A DNA stretch of 64,000 bases from Bradyrhizobium sp. AZCC 2262 (GCF_036924535.1 NZ_JAZHRT010000001.1:4588001-4652000); one strand, 5' to 3'. Positions 49,916 to 59,407 are shown, counted from the stretch's first letter. The notes: generated by a model not told the origin, from the sequence alone. Translations and numbers: made by a program.

Positions 49916-50059
49916 GCAGCCCGGACCACTCAGCGACGTTTTGCCTCACCTGGGCGCTAATAGTGCCCAAATCGCATTTTACACAACCTAAAAAACGAAA
50001 ATTGGCTTGGCCGCGAGGTTAAAGTTTGGAGAAGGAAAGCTGAACGGCGGATGACTGCC

Positions 50060-51455
50060 TCATTCGCGTGCCGGCCATTGCGGCGGATGGCTGCCGAGCG
50101 GCATCGCCGGACGGACCCAAAATGCCGGTGTTTTCGACAAAATCGCGGAATGCCTGACCGCCCGCAGCGCACCAAAGCCCGAGCCCACCTCCTCGATAAA
50201 GGGCGTTACCGCTTCCCCCGTAAGATCACGGGTATCGAGGCCATCGGCGACCCGCCCGAGATTCCAGAGCCAGCGTCCGGTCTGCGCCAGCGAAACCTGG
50301 ACGTGCCAGCTTCCGCCTTCACGCGCCTGGCGCGCTTTGGCCATCATGGCGCCGAACGCCATGAAGTAGCCGGTGGCGTGGTCGAGCATCTGTGCGGGCA
50401 ATTCCTTCGGTCCATCGACCCCCGCGGCCTGCCCCTCGGCATGGTTGAATCCGGTCGCGGTCTGCACCAAAGAGTCGAAGCCGCGCCGCTCCGCCCACGG
50501 CCCGGCATGACCATAGGCCGACAACGTGACGTAAATGATGCCGGGATTGATGCGCGCGGCATCTTCCGGCGAGAAACCCAGGCCAGCAATCGCGCGCGGC
50601 CGGTAGCCTTGCGAAAAGATATCCGCCTCAGCCAGCAGATCGCGCAAGGCTGCCCGGCCCTGCTCGTTCTTGAGTTCGACAAAACTTGTCAGCTTGCCGC
50701 GGCCGGTATCGATGGTGAGCCACGGGATCGCCGGCAGTTCGGGGCCGGAAATCAGCAGCACATCAGCGCCATGCGCGGCGAGCGTCCGCCCCGCCACCGG
50801 ACCCGCGATCACGCGCGACAGATCAAGCACACGAATGCCCGCCAGCGGCCGATCGCCTTTGGGCCACGGCTTCGGTGCCGCCTCGCCGATCTTCGTGATT
50901 GACATCAGCGGCAATGCGGCGAGCGCCTTGGCATGCGGGGTTGCCGACCATTGGTCGTGCGAGCGCATGAAGGCGACGACACAGCCCGCCGGCATAGGCG
51001 GCGGTCTCGAATGCTTCGCCGTCCAATCGCATCAGCGCGGCCTGAACCGCGTCACGCTCCGGCTTGCAGTTCAGCACCTTGCAGACGGCGTCGCGGTGAT
51101 GGGGAAAATTGGTGTGCAGCCGCACGAAGCCGTCGCGGGTTTTATAGACACCGGCGATCGCGTCCCAGGCCGGCGGCGGCGGCTTGCCGTCGACACGCAG
51201 ATAGCGTTCGCTACGGCATTCGACCACGGCATGGCGCATGTCGACCGCGACGTCCTGCGCTTGCCCGCTCCGCATTTTCCAGATCCCGGCCGCCGCCAGC
51301 CCGGTCGCGGCGACGCTGACCTGTGCGGCGACAGCGACACGAAACGACGACGGCAGTTGCGGCTCATCGCCGGTCAGCGTGAGCGCGTCGAGCGCGGAAG
51401 CTTCGCCGCCGGCCGAGGTCCAGCTATCGGAGAGGATTTGCCTGGGGCTTTGCAT
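50060..51455 (-). pseudogene. CaiB/BaiF (family III) CoA-transferase, frameshifted
   Basis: Two overlapping frames carry the two halves of one protein. The N-terminal part (51455 down to about 50990) has ALDALTLTGDEPQLPSSFRV and AWDAIAGVYKTRDGFVRLHTN; the C-terminal part (about 50990 to 50060) has LAGIRVLDLSRVIAGPVAGR, GADVLLISGPELPAI, DTGRGKLTSFVELK and SAYGHAGPWAERRGFDSLVQ, all hallmarks of CoA-transferase III. The total length is 3x465+1, so a single extra base near 50985-51000 breaks the frame. The order is unusual: the CaiB core follows another domain, as in fused or duplicated members. Sequencing error cannot be excluded. Confidence 0.8.
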
Positions 51456-51501
51456 CGGCGGGTCTCTTCCCTAACGTTCTTTTTCAACATCGCACGCAAG
51501 C

Positions 51502-51625
51502 GTAGCCCGGATGGAGCGCAAGCGAAATCCGGGAAGCTCTTGCCAGGCGGATCGCTCTACCCGGATTGCGCGGAGCTTGTCATCGGGCGCGCATTCGCGC
51601 GACCCGTTGGCTCCATCCGGGCTAC
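51502..51625. repeat. Palindromic repeat, GTAGCCCGGATGGAGC arms
   Basis: A perfect 16-base inverted repeat (51502-51517 with 51610-51625) with further inner pairing ATCCGGG/CCCGGAT. It lies between the CoA-transferase remnant and a small membrane protein gene, ending 25 bases before its start codon. A related element is at 51964-52039. Confidence 0.85.
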
Positions 51626-51649
51626 GTGCTTAACCCCAGAGGAGTTGCA

Positions 51650-51937
51650 ATGGCTGCCATCGATCCCCTGACGGCAGGAGCCGTTTTGCTTGCGACTGCC
51701 GCAACGGACGCGGTCTACGTCATGTTCACCTCGGCGGTGGTCGCGCGCAAGCGCGTGCCGGCGGCGACCTGGAGCAGCGTCTGGTATTTGCTCTCGTCCT
51801 ACGCCGTCATCAGCTACACCGAGAATTGGGTTTACGTCGCCTTCGCAGCCGTCGGCTCCTGGGTGGGCGCCTACGCGACCATCACCTTCCTGCACCGCCC
51901 GCCTGGCGGCCCGCCGGTGGGAGCCGCGCCGGAGTAG
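51650..51937 (+). CDS. Small two- or three-helix membrane protein
   Basis: A 95-residue protein with three hydrophobic segments (GAVLLATAATDAVYVMFTSA, SVWYLLSSYAVISY, WVYVAFAAVGSWVGAYATIT) and a short proline-rich tail. The ATG at 51650 has AGAGGAG upstream. I do not recognise a named family. It is bracketed on both sides by copies of the same palindrome family. Confidence 0.75.
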   Translation: MAAIDPLTAGAVLLATAATDAVYVMFTSAVVARKRVPAATWSSVWYLLSSYAVISYTENWVYVAFAAVGSWVGAYATITFLHRPPGGPPVGAAPE

Positions 51938-51963
51938 ATTGTCCGTCATTGAGAGCGAAGCTT

Positions 51964-52039
51964 GTAGCCCGGATGAGCGAAGCGATATCCGGGGCGGTGT
52001 TAGAGTGGTCCCGGATCTCGCTTCGCTCATCCGGGCTAC
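51964..52039. repeat. Palindromic repeat, 22-base perfect arms
   Basis: A perfect 22-base inverted repeat (51964-51985 and 52018-52039) starting GTAGCCCGGATGAGCGAAGC and closing with the complement. It shares its outer GTAGCCCGGAT with 51502-51625. About 160 bases without a gene follow before the SDR gene. Confidence 0.9.
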
Positions 52040-52200
52040 GAACTGAGTATGACTTCGCGATCTCGCGGCGCATTGCGTCCGAGGTTTGGGAGACGTGGAT
52101 CGTTTCGCTCGCAATGCGAGAGGGATGTCGGCGATTTGAGCTTTCTCCCGGGTCAACTTGGCCGCTACAATGCGGCGGGGATCACATAAGGAAATGCAGA

Positions 52201-52971
52201 ATGGACTTGGGTTTGAAGGGAAGAAACGCCGTCGTGCTCGGCGGAACGCGCGGCATCGGGCGGGCGATTGCGAATACGCTTGCCGGCGAAGGCTCGGGCG
52301 TCGCGGTGTGCGCCCGCAACGCGGATCAGGTCGCCGGCACCGTTGCCGAGCTGCAGGCGATGGGCGTGAAGGCGACCGGTGCGCCGGTGGACGTCACCGA
52401 CGCCGACGCGCTGAAATCATGGGTATCGGACGCTGCCAGGGAGCTCGGCGGCATCGACATGCTGTTTTCCAATGCCGGGGCCATGGCGCAAGGCGGCGAT
52501 CCTGCTTCATGGGAGCAGAACTTTCGGCTCGACGTGCTCGGCGCCGTCAACGCGTTCGAGGCTGCGCGTCCCCTGCTCGAAGCCAGCGGCGACAAGACCG
52601 GCGACGCGGCCTTCATCATGATTTCATCAGTCTCGGCGGCGCAGGCGGATAGCGCCAGCTCCTACGGCCCGATCAAGGCGGCGCTGATCCACATGGCCAA
52701 AGGCCTGGCGCGGCAATACGCTGCCAAGAAAATCCGCGTCAACGTGGTGTCGCCGGGCACGGTCTATTTCAAGGGCGGCATCTGGAACATGGTCGAGCAG
52801 AACATGCCGAAGCGCTATCAGGATGCGCTGGCGCGCAACCCGACCGGCCGCATGGCAACGCCGCAGGAGATCGCCAATGCCGCCGTGTTCCTGGCGAGCC
52901 CGGCCTCCTCGTTCACGACGGGCTCGAACCTCGTCGTCGACGGCGCGATCTCGAACCGGGTGAATTTCTGA
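52201..52971 (+). CDS. SDR family oxidoreductase
   Basis: A 256-residue classical short-chain dehydrogenase: GGTRGIGRA at residues 14-22 for cofactor binding, NAG at 91-93, catalytic Ser142/143, and YGPIK at 155-159. The ending (RMATPQEIANAAVFLASPAS, SNLVVDGA) is standard. The ATG at 52201 has AAGGAAA upstream; an open frame extends further 5' but is not coding. The substrate is not predictable. Confidence 0.94.
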   Translation: MDLGLKGRNAVVLGGTRGIGRAIANTLAGEGSGVAVCARNADQVAGTVAELQAMGVKATGAPVDVTDADALKSWVSDAARELGGIDMLFSNAGAMAQGGDPASWEQNFRLDVLGAVNAFEAARPLLEASGDKTGDAAFIMISSVSAAQADSASSYGPIKAALIHMAKGLARQYAAKKIRVNVVSPGTVYFKGGIWNMVEQNMPKRYQDALARNPTGRMATPQEIANAAVFLASPASSFTTGSNLVVDGAISNRVNF

Positions 52972-52983
52972 GGATCGTGCGTA

Positions 52984-53070
52984 GGTTGGGCAAAGGCGCG
53001 CGAGCGCCGTGCCCACCATCTATCCACATAACTCGCTGAATGGTGGGCACGCTTGCGCATTGCCCACCCT
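52984..53070. repeat. Palindromic repeat (TGCCCACC family)
   Basis: Contains GGTTGGGCAAAGGCGCGC, GTGCCCACCAT, ATGGTGGGCACG and TTGCCCACCC as two inverted pairs, related to 4376-4440 and 24081-24165. It separates the convergent SDR and GlcG-like genes. Confidence 0.75.
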
Positions 53071-53097
53071 CCGATTCCTGTTCAGTTACTGCAGGCG

Positions 53098-53634
53098 CTA
53101 CTTCACCGTATCCGCGCCGGCCTTGCAGGCAGCGGCATCCTGATCGCCCATGGCGCCGCTGCAACCGACCGCGCCGATGATCTTGCCGCCCTCGATCAGC
53201 GGAACCCCGCCGGGAGATGCCGTCGGCGGGGGCGAATCCAAGGTGGCGACATAGGCGCCGGCGGGTGTCTGCATCGCGTTGCTGAAGATCTGCGTTGGAC
53301 GGCGAAGGCGCGCCGCCGTCCGCGCCTTGTTCTGCGAGATCGTCACCGATCCCTGCTGCGTATTGTCCATCTTGTAGAAATAGACCAGCTCGCCATGCGT
53401 ATCGACGACGGAAATGGCGAGCTTCCAGTTGCGGGGAGACTTCGTGGCCTCGGCGACGACCGCCTTCACGATGTCAGCGGCGCGATCGGCAGTGATCGAA
53501 TTTCCGTACGGGATGTCGAACGGCATCTGATCGGGCACCGCCGCCGGGGCGGCTGCCGGCTGCTGGGCCTGAGCCTGGCCGCAGATCGTCACGGCCGCGC
53601 AAGCCGCAAGAACCGCCAATGTCCTGTGACGCAT
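53098..53634 (-). CDS. GlcG/HbpS-family protein, exported
   Basis: A 178-residue protein with a signal peptide (LAVLAACAAVTICGQAQAQ) and a GlcG/HbpS fold: ITADRAADIVKAVVAEATKS, LAISVVDTHGELVYFYKMD, and GGVPLIEGGKIIGAVGCSGA, then GDQDAAACKAGAD at the end. Some members bind haem or act as sensory partners; most are uncharacterised. It is exported to the periplasm. Confidence 0.9.
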   Translation of the reverse strand: MRHRTLAVLAACAAVTICGQAQAQQPAAAPAAVPDQMPFDIPYGNSITADRAADIVKAVVAEATKSPRNWKLAISVVDTHGELVYFYKMDNTQQGSVTISQNKARTAARLRRPTQIFSNAMQTPAGAYVATLDSPPPTASPGGVPLIEGGKIIGAVGCSGAMGDQDAAACKAGADTVK

Positions 53635-53950
53635 GTCTTCCTCCCAAGGATATTGATTATGGGGGTATTGATTATGTTGCGGCCGGGCCGTCCCCCCTGC
53701 GCTGCCCGACTGACGTCGACAGTAGGCGTTTTCCAGGCTGGTTGAAACTCAATTTGGGCGTGCGTATCGCGCCAGAGCGAGATGACTTCTCTTCGATGCC
53801 CCCGACGACACGGGAATGATTGCAAGAGCTCAGCTTACAACTCGCGAACCAAACCGGTAAATTTGAAACGATAAACTAAGGGAACTTTACGAAGTTACCC
53901 TTCATTCTCAGGCCTGCTTCAAAGACCCGGCCGACTGGGTCCAACGACGG
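53635..53950. other. Intergenic region before the PilZ gene
   Basis: 316 bases between the divergent GlcG-like and PilZ genes. A tandem GGGTATTGATTAT-like motif occurs twice at about 53648-53678 (ATATTGATTATGGG and GTATTGATTATG). An AT-rich part just upstream of the PilZ gene probably contains its promoter. No gene is seen. Confidence 0.4.
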
Positions 53951-54232
53951 ATGGGCAGGATGATTGTCGACGAGCAAAGGACAAAGGTGCAGCGCGAACC
54001 GCGGCGCGAACTGCGCAAACGGCCGACATGGTTGACGGTCGACGACGGGGTGACGAAAATTGAATGCTTCGTCCTGGACGTCTCGCCGGGCGGCGCCAAG
54101 ATCGCGACCGATACCGCGCTGGACGTCAGAGACAGCTTTGAATTGGCGCTGGTGCCCGAACACACGACGCGCCAGTCGTGCGAAGTGGTCTGGCGTCGGG
54201 GCAAGACCTACGGCGTCAAATTCCTGTCCTGA
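53951..54232 (+). CDS. PilZ domain protein
   Basis: A 93-residue single-domain PilZ protein. The c-di-GMP signature is present: RRELRKR (RxxxR) near residue 18-24 and DVSPGGAKI (D/NxSxxG) in the middle. It is expected to bind c-di-GMP, with an output depending on partners. An in-frame second ATG at 53960 is possible. No operon partner. Confidence 0.88.
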   Translation: MGRMIVDEQRTKVQREPRRELRKRPTWLTVDDGVTKIECFVLDVSPGGAKIATDTALDVRDSFELALVPEHTTRQSCEVVWRRGKTYGVKFLS

Positions 54233-54578
54233 GAGCCTGGCCGGAAAAAAGCGGCAGACACTGTCAGGCGTTTCAAACCGCATGAACTTGATTTGATTTT
54301 TGGCATGGCCGGGCTGTCCCGGCCATCCGCATCCTTTGCCTTCGAACGAGAGTGTGGATGCTCGGGACATCAGCGCGAAGACGCGCTTTGCAGCTTTATC
54401 CGAGCCGTGACGAATGCTCAGCAAGGCCCTGCTTCCATTGGCCGATTTTCGAGTGAGACTCTGAGATCGGTCGGGTCCGGCCGGTTCTGACTTGGGCCGG
54501 ACCAGCGGCCGATCCGACCGGCAACTCCCACGCCCCGCACGGCCATCCTCCGCGGACATATCTATGTCGTGATTCGCC
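54233..54578. other. Intergenic region with palindrome remnant
   Basis: 346 bases without a gene. ATGGCCGGG...CCCGGCCAT at about 54305-54326 is an inverted repeat of the type seen in other intergenic palindromic elements, and a GACATCAGCGCGAAGACGCG segment follows. Confidence 0.5.
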
Positions 54579-54609
54579 TTGACACGTGACTGCATTATTA
54601 CAGTTAAAT
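54579..54609 (+). promoter_or_regulatory. Candidate sigma-70 promoter
   Basis: TTGACA at 54579-54584, 19 bases to TTAAAT at 54604-54609; a -10 of AGTTAA at a 17-base spacing is also possible. It would start transcription just upstream of the GGAGCGACGAA ribosome-binding site of the next gene, which supports the start at 54638. Confidence 0.5.
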
Positions 54610-54637
54610 GTCAGTTCGATTACAGCGGAGCGACGAA

Positions 54638-55621
54638 ATGAGCTTGGAATGGCAGCAGGCACGGTCAGGCAGCCTGGCCTGGTCGAATCCCGTGTCCTGG
54701 TGGTGGGGCCTGCTGACGCTGGTGAGCGGCGTTAATATCGCCGTCTGGTTCGCGCTGTATCGCGAGCTCCCCCTCCAGCCGCCCGGAGCTGCCGGCGGCA
54801 CGGCCGGCGTCGGGATCATGCTGCTTTTCTGTGCGGCCTATGTTTTCGGCTGCGCCTTCCGATCGTTTCTGCCGCGCGCGGACGTTCAGCGGATCTGTCT
54901 GTTCGACACCTGGTGGTCGAGCGTTCTGGTCGGACGGTCGGTGGCGACCGTGGCCGAGATCTGTTTTGTAGCGCAGTGGGCTATTCTCCTGCACCAGCTC
55001 GGCACGATGACGGGCGCGGAAACGACCGTGAATGCCGCGTGGGTGATCGTACCTTTGATCCTGATCGCGGAATGCCTCTCATGGTATGCGGTGCTGACCA
55101 GGAATTATCTCGGCAACGCCATCGAAAATTCGCTGTGGGCGGTTGCCTTTTTTGTCATCGGCGTCGGTCTTTGCCGCCTGCTGCCGGAATTCCATGGCGT
55201 GGTTCGCGTGGTCCTGGCCGTCGCCATCGCAGGCATTGCGGGCTTTCTCGCTTTTCTGATGACGATCGACGTCCCGATGTACCTGAAGCGCTGGCGGACC
55301 GGAGATGCCGATGGCGACAAGCGCCTGACGCCCCGCGAGGGCCTGCGCGACGTCAGCACGCGCTGGGTGGTGACGCACGACCTTGCCGAGTGGAAGGACG
55401 AGATTGCCTGGATGTCGCTTTATTTCAGCCTGGCGGTCTGGTCGAGCCTTGCGCTTTGCGTGTTCTACTCGTTCGAAAATCATCTGCCGCAATACCGAAC
55501 CGAAGCGGCGATCGTCGGCGTGTCGCCTGATGCAGCGGCTCGTCATGGTGCGACCGGCGCCGTGCCGGTGTTGAACGTTTCCGCAGTGGACGATGCGTCG
55601 AAGAAGAACGCTGCGCCGTAG
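54638..55621 (+). CDS. Multi-pass membrane protein with an EF-hand-like loop
   Basis: A 327-residue protein with seven or eight hydrophobic helices and no known family. Notable cytoplasmic or periplasmic segments are CAFRSFLPRADVQRICLFDT and VGRSVATVAEICFVAQW. Between the helices, residues 223-234 read DADGDKRLTPRE, a 12-residue EF-hand-like calcium loop with acids at positions 1, 3, 5 and 12. The ATG at 54638 has GGAGCGACGAA upstream and is preferred to 54608. It stands alone on its strand. Confidence 0.75.
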   Translation: MSLEWQQARSGSLAWSNPVSWWWGLLTLVSGVNIAVWFALYRELPLQPPGAAGGTAGVGIMLLFCAAYVFGCAFRSFLPRADVQRICLFDTWWSSVLVGRSVATVAEICFVAQWAILLHQLGTMTGAETTVNAAWVIVPLILIAECLSWYAVLTRNYLGNAIENSLWAVAFFVIGVGLCRLLPEFHGVVRVVLAVAIAGIAGFLAFLMTIDVPMYLKRWRTGDADGDKRLTPREGLRDVSTRWVVTHDLAEWKDEIAWMSLYFSLAVWSSLALCVFYSFENHLPQYRTEAAIVGVSPDAAARHGATGAVPVLNVSAVDDASKKNAAP

Positions 55622-56130
55622 CTCCATCGCGGTTGCCCGCTGAAGCCTTACGTCGCATGGCGGCGTGACGGGAGTTCGTCTATCGCCGTCGTGGGGCTTT
55701 GGTTCAGCGAGGCGAGCTTTGGACAGATTTCAGATAGGCGTTCATTTTCTGGCGCTGGCGGCCGCCTGTGCGCAGGCCCGCGCTGCGCGCCCGCTTCGGC
55801 GTTTCTGTCGGGCTCGGTAGCTACGACGTCGCGGTGACGGTTGCCGTGTTCACGCCTGACGCTGAGACTGCTGACGCTGGTCAAGGAAGAGGACGACCTC
55901 AAGGACGGTGGCGATCGCAAGAGCGATACCAGGTCGGATTGAGCCAAGGTTCGATTATAACGCGACAGGTCGCGAACGGTGCATACCAATCACCGCGCCG
56001 TGAGGCTGTTTCGCCGCTTGCGGATGGCATGAAATATTCCGCGCCTTACGCGAAGCCATTTTCCCGGCCGAGGAAGAAATCCCGAAACGATACAGTCGTA
56101 GCGTTCCCGTGATCAGACAAGGAGTCGATC
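55622..56130. other. Gene-poor stretch
   Basis: About 510 bases. Overlapping frames at 55768-56112 (plus) and 55648-55989 (minus) lack ribosome-binding sites and family resemblance; neither is called. A minus-strand third frame encodes a hydrophobic stretch (ALAIATVLEVVLFLDQ) with no start codon and may be a remnant. Confidence 0.4.
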
Positions 56131-56214
56131 ATGTGGATGATCATCGATCTACTCTACCGGGAATATTGTCTCGCTCGGCTGCAGGAGATGCGCAAGATCA
56201 GCTTTGCTCGCTGA
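56131..56214 (+). CDS. Very small ORF with strong ribosome-binding site
   Basis: A 27-codon frame whose ATG has AAGGAG eight bases upstream. The product (MWMIIDLLYREYCLARLQEM and a short basic tail ending FAR) has a hydrophobic start and a charged helix. It is shorter than annotation cut-offs. No family is known; it could be a small membrane-associated protein. Confidence 0.5.
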   Translation: MWMIIDLLYREYCLARLQEMRKISFAR

Positions 56215-56331
56215 ACTGGTAAAGCGCGAGCAATCTGTCGCAGGCGGCATTTGCGGTTCCTGTGGCTTGCAGACTTGCGGTCAACCGAAATCAGGAATCA
56301 TCTTGTCGGACCGAGATCGAAGGAGAAGGTT

Positions 56332-56547
56332 ATGCAGCCATCGACAGACGATCTGCTGATACGCCAGATCAGCGCGCTGATATCCGCAACCGCAGATGCA
56401 GCGTCCACCAGCAGCGAACACACTCCGTTCATGGAGGCAAGGCTATACGAGACCCTGGCTGCACATTGCGCCGAAAAGCAAAGGCTCGCAGCGGCATTTG
56501 CCAGAAGCGGCGCCGGAAAGACGCGACGGGGATTGATCTACTGGTAG
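56332..56547 (+). CDS. Small hypothetical protein
   Basis: A 71-residue helical protein (LLIRQISALISATADAASTS, LYETLAAHCAEKQRLAAAF) ending RRGLIYW. The ATG at 56332 follows GAAGGAGAAGG. It is not recognised. The gene lies 117 bases after the 27-codon ORF on the same strand. Confidence 0.65.
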   Translation: MQPSTDDLLIRQISALISATADAASTSSEHTPFMEARLYETLAAHCAEKQRLAAAFARSGAGKTRRGLIYW

Positions 56548-56610
56548 ACCGGCACCGGCGGATCGGGGATTGCGCCACAGAGGTTTCCACGGAATAGCTT
56601 TTGATTCCCT

Positions 56611-57634
56611 TCACGCGGTCCCTGAGGGAATGCGAACTGGCCCGTTGCTGCCAGCCAGGCTCAACCCCGCGCGCGATCGCCTGAATTGGCCTCTGAATTT
56701 TCCTGGCGGAATACCGAACTCGCGCTTGAACGCCCGGTTGAACGACGCTTCCGAGTCATAGCCTACCTCGGAGGCCACCTGTATCACGGCCTCCCGCGTG
56801 GTCTGCAGCATCCTGGCAGCGAGTTGCAATCGCCACCGCGCAAGATAGGTCAACGGCGGCTCGCCTAGAAACCGGGAGAACCTCTCGGCAAGGACCGAGC
56901 GTGAAACGCCGGTCTCGGCGGCAAGTTGCTCCACGGTCCAATGATGACAGGGTTTTCGATGCAGCAGCGCCAATGCACCGCCGACGACCGGATCCCGCGC
57001 ACCTGCCAGCCAGCCGGTCTGTTCAGGCGGCAACGCCTCCATATAGCGGCGAATGGTTTCGATGAAGAGCGCCTCCGCCATCTTGGAGAGCAGGACCGAC
57101 TGTCCCGGTCGCGCGGACCCAGCCTGGGAGACCAGATGGCGAACCGAGCTCTCCAGCCATTCGCCGGCCGGGTCGCCGCGGAGGTTGATCTTGATCATCA
57201 GCGGCAGGCCGGCAAGGAAGAGCCGATCGGCATGACGTTCGCAGCCGAAATAGCCGCAGACGAATTGGGTCAATTCGCCACCGCCGCCCAATCGCATCGT
57301 CGTCAGATCGCCCGCCAGAAAACTGCCAAGCGAAGCCCCGCTGTCAATGAAGGCCGAAGGCGAGCCGTTCGAGACAGTATGGGCATCGCCGTGGGGGATG
57401 ATGAGGATATCGCCTGCCGTGACGGGGATGTCTGCTTGGCCCGGGGAAGCACACGACCGCCTTGCCGTGGGTGACCAGATGATAGCTGACCAGCCGCTCG
57501 GTTCCGGGGGCGAGCACGTGGGCGACGTCTTCCAGGGACGGCACCCGGAACCCCCAGGGAGCCGTGCACTCCGCGTGATAGAAGATGGCGCCGGTCATGC
57601 GCACAGACGCCAGTGCCTCCGATAGAGCATCCAT
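56611..57634 (-). pseudogene. AraC-family transcriptional regulator with cupin domain, frameshifted
   Basis: The N-terminal part starting MDALSEALASVRMTGAIFYH is the AraC-binding cupin of this regulator family; it runs to CFPGPSRHP. The C-terminal frame, if read from GQADIPVTAGDILIIPHGDA, continues through an intact AraC double helix-turn-helix (LAAETGVSRSVLAERFSRFL, VIQVASEVGYDSEASFNRAF). The two frames differ by one base near 57440 within TTCCCCGGGCC, and the total is 3x341+1. AAGGAA lies upstream of the ATG at 57634. It is divergent from the flavoprotein gene, its likely former target. Confidence 0.8.
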
Positions 57635-57801
57635 TTCCTTGCTCCGTCGATCGTGGCCCCCGAACAACCTGCAAAGAACCACGGAGTTTCGGCAAAGTTG
57701 GGGCTTCGGCTTCCCGCTAGATTCGATTGCCGTGGGCCCGGCCGCGATCAGTCAGCCTGGCTGCCGTGAACGGAACGGAACGACTTTGCAAGGAGATCGC
57801 G

Positions 57802-59031
57802 ATGGGCAAGGCATTCGACGTGATCGTCATGGGTGCGCGTTGCGCGGGTTCGCCAACAGCGATGTTGCTGGCGCGCAAGGGCTACCGCGTGCTGGCGGTC
57901 GACCGCGCTTCTTTCCCGAGCGACACCGTCTCAACCCATCTTGTGCATCCCCGCGCCGTGAATGCGTTATCGCGATGGGGGCTGCTCGACCGACTGGTGG
58001 CGACCGGCTGCCCGCCGATCCACACCTACGCCTTCGACTTCGGCGCTTTCACCATTACCGGCGCCCCGGGCACGGACAAGGATGCCGTCGCCTACTGCCC
58101 GCGGCGGACAATCCTCGACAAGCTGCTGGTCGATGCCGCGGCCGAATCCGGTGCGGAGATCCGTCAGGGTTTTGTCGTCGAGGAAATAATGATCGAGAGC
58201 GGGCGTGTCGTCGGCGTCAAGGGCCGATCGAAGCACGGCGGCGCCGTCACGGAACTTGCCGACGTGATCGTGGGCGCCGACGGCCGGCACTCCATGCTGA
58301 GCGAGGCGGTTCATCCCGAGCAGTACCGCGAGAAGCCGCCTTTGCTGGTGGGTTACTACAGCTATTGGCGCGGACTGCCGACCGACGGCCGCTTTGAAAC
58401 CTATGTTCGCGACAAGCGCGCATTTGCGGCAATGCCGACCCATGACGATCTGACGCTCGTCATCGCCGGATGGCCTTACGCAGAGTTTGCGGACAACAAG
58501 AAGGATATCGAGGGCAATTACCTGAAGACAATCGAACTGGCGCCGGACTTTGCCAAAAGGCTGCACGGCGCCACGCGCGAAGCGCCGTTCGCCGGCGCAG
58601 CGGTACCGAATTATTTTCGCAAGCCTTACGGCCCTGGCTGGGCTCTCGCAGGCGACGCCGGCTACAACAGGGACTTCGTAACGGCGCAGGGAATTCTCGA
58701 TGCTTTCCGGGACGCCGAACTCTGCGCCACGGCAATCGACCAATCATTGTCCGGCGCGCGACCATTCGAGGATGCCATGGGCGAGTACCAGCGCATCCGC
58801 GACGCCGACGTTGGGGCGATGTACGATTTCACCTGCGACCTCGCAACGCTTGAGCCGCCGCCACCCGAGCTGCAACGGATCCTTGGCGCGGTTCACGGCA
58901 ACCAGGCAGCCATGGACGGCTTTGCGCGCGTCAACGCCGGGACGATATCGCCGACGGAGTTTTTTGCGCCGGAGAATGTCGAAGCGATCTTCGCCGCAGC
59001 AGCCGAGAGAACGCAAAAGATGAATGCGTAG
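57802..59031 (+). CDS. FAD-dependent oxidoreductase
   Basis: A 409-residue flavoprotein of the geranylgeranyl-reductase/p-hydroxybenzoate-hydroxylase-like group. The dinucleotide motif is GARCAGSPTAMLLARKGYRV at residues 11-30 (GxxxxG-type), followed by DVIVGADGRHSML (DG motif) and PGWALAGDAGYNRDFVTAQG (GD motif). AAGGAG precedes the ATG. Substrate unknown; its divergent AraC-type regulator is broken, so induction may be lost. Confidence 0.88.
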   Translation: MGKAFDVIVMGARCAGSPTAMLLARKGYRVLAVDRASFPSDTVSTHLVHPRAVNALSRWGLLDRLVATGCPPIHTYAFDFGAFTITGAPGTDKDAVAYCPRRTILDKLLVDAAAESGAEIRQGFVVEEIMIESGRVVGVKGRSKHGGAVTELADVIVGADGRHSMLSEAVHPEQYREKPPLLVGYYSYWRGLPTDGRFETYVRDKRAFAAMPTHDDLTLVIAGWPYAEFADNKKDIEGNYLKTIELAPDFAKRLHGATREAPFAGAAVPNYFRKPYGPGWALAGDAGYNRDFVTAQGILDAFRDAELCATAIDQSLSGARPFEDAMGEYQRIRDADVGAMYDFTCDLATLEPPPPELQRILGAVHGNQAAMDGFARVNAGTISPTEFFAPENVEAIFAAAAERTQKMNA

Positions 59032-59407
59032 TCAAGAGTAGCGTCGGACTTCCCCTGAAGGCAGAGCTGCTATAGATAGCGACCGCCGCAGCCCGCCGGG
59101 TCTCACGACGCCGAGCTGAGCGGCCATATCCTGTGAAGAGGGTAACCGCGCGCGAGGCGAGCCACCCGTTCTCCATTCCCTCTCGGATCGCCGAATAAAA
59201 TCTGTCACGATCAAGTTAGATGGGATGGCCGCCATCGCGCGATGGTACAGTCAAAAAATTGGCAATCTTTGTACTGTTTTATGACCAGGCGCAGCTCATC
59301 TATTCGCTAACACCAGCGACCGGAGCGATTCCGATGCATCAGGCTTCGTGGGAGCCCCGGTCAATACAGACAGCGCAGATCGCAAGCATGGAGGCAGGAG
59401 TTCGACA
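59032..59407. other. Gene-poor stretch before the HD gene
   Basis: 376 bases with only shadow frames. An AT-rich part at about 59250-59285 (AAAAAATTGGCAATC, TTTGTACTGTTTTATG) is the likely promoter region. No repeat is obvious. Confidence 0.4.
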
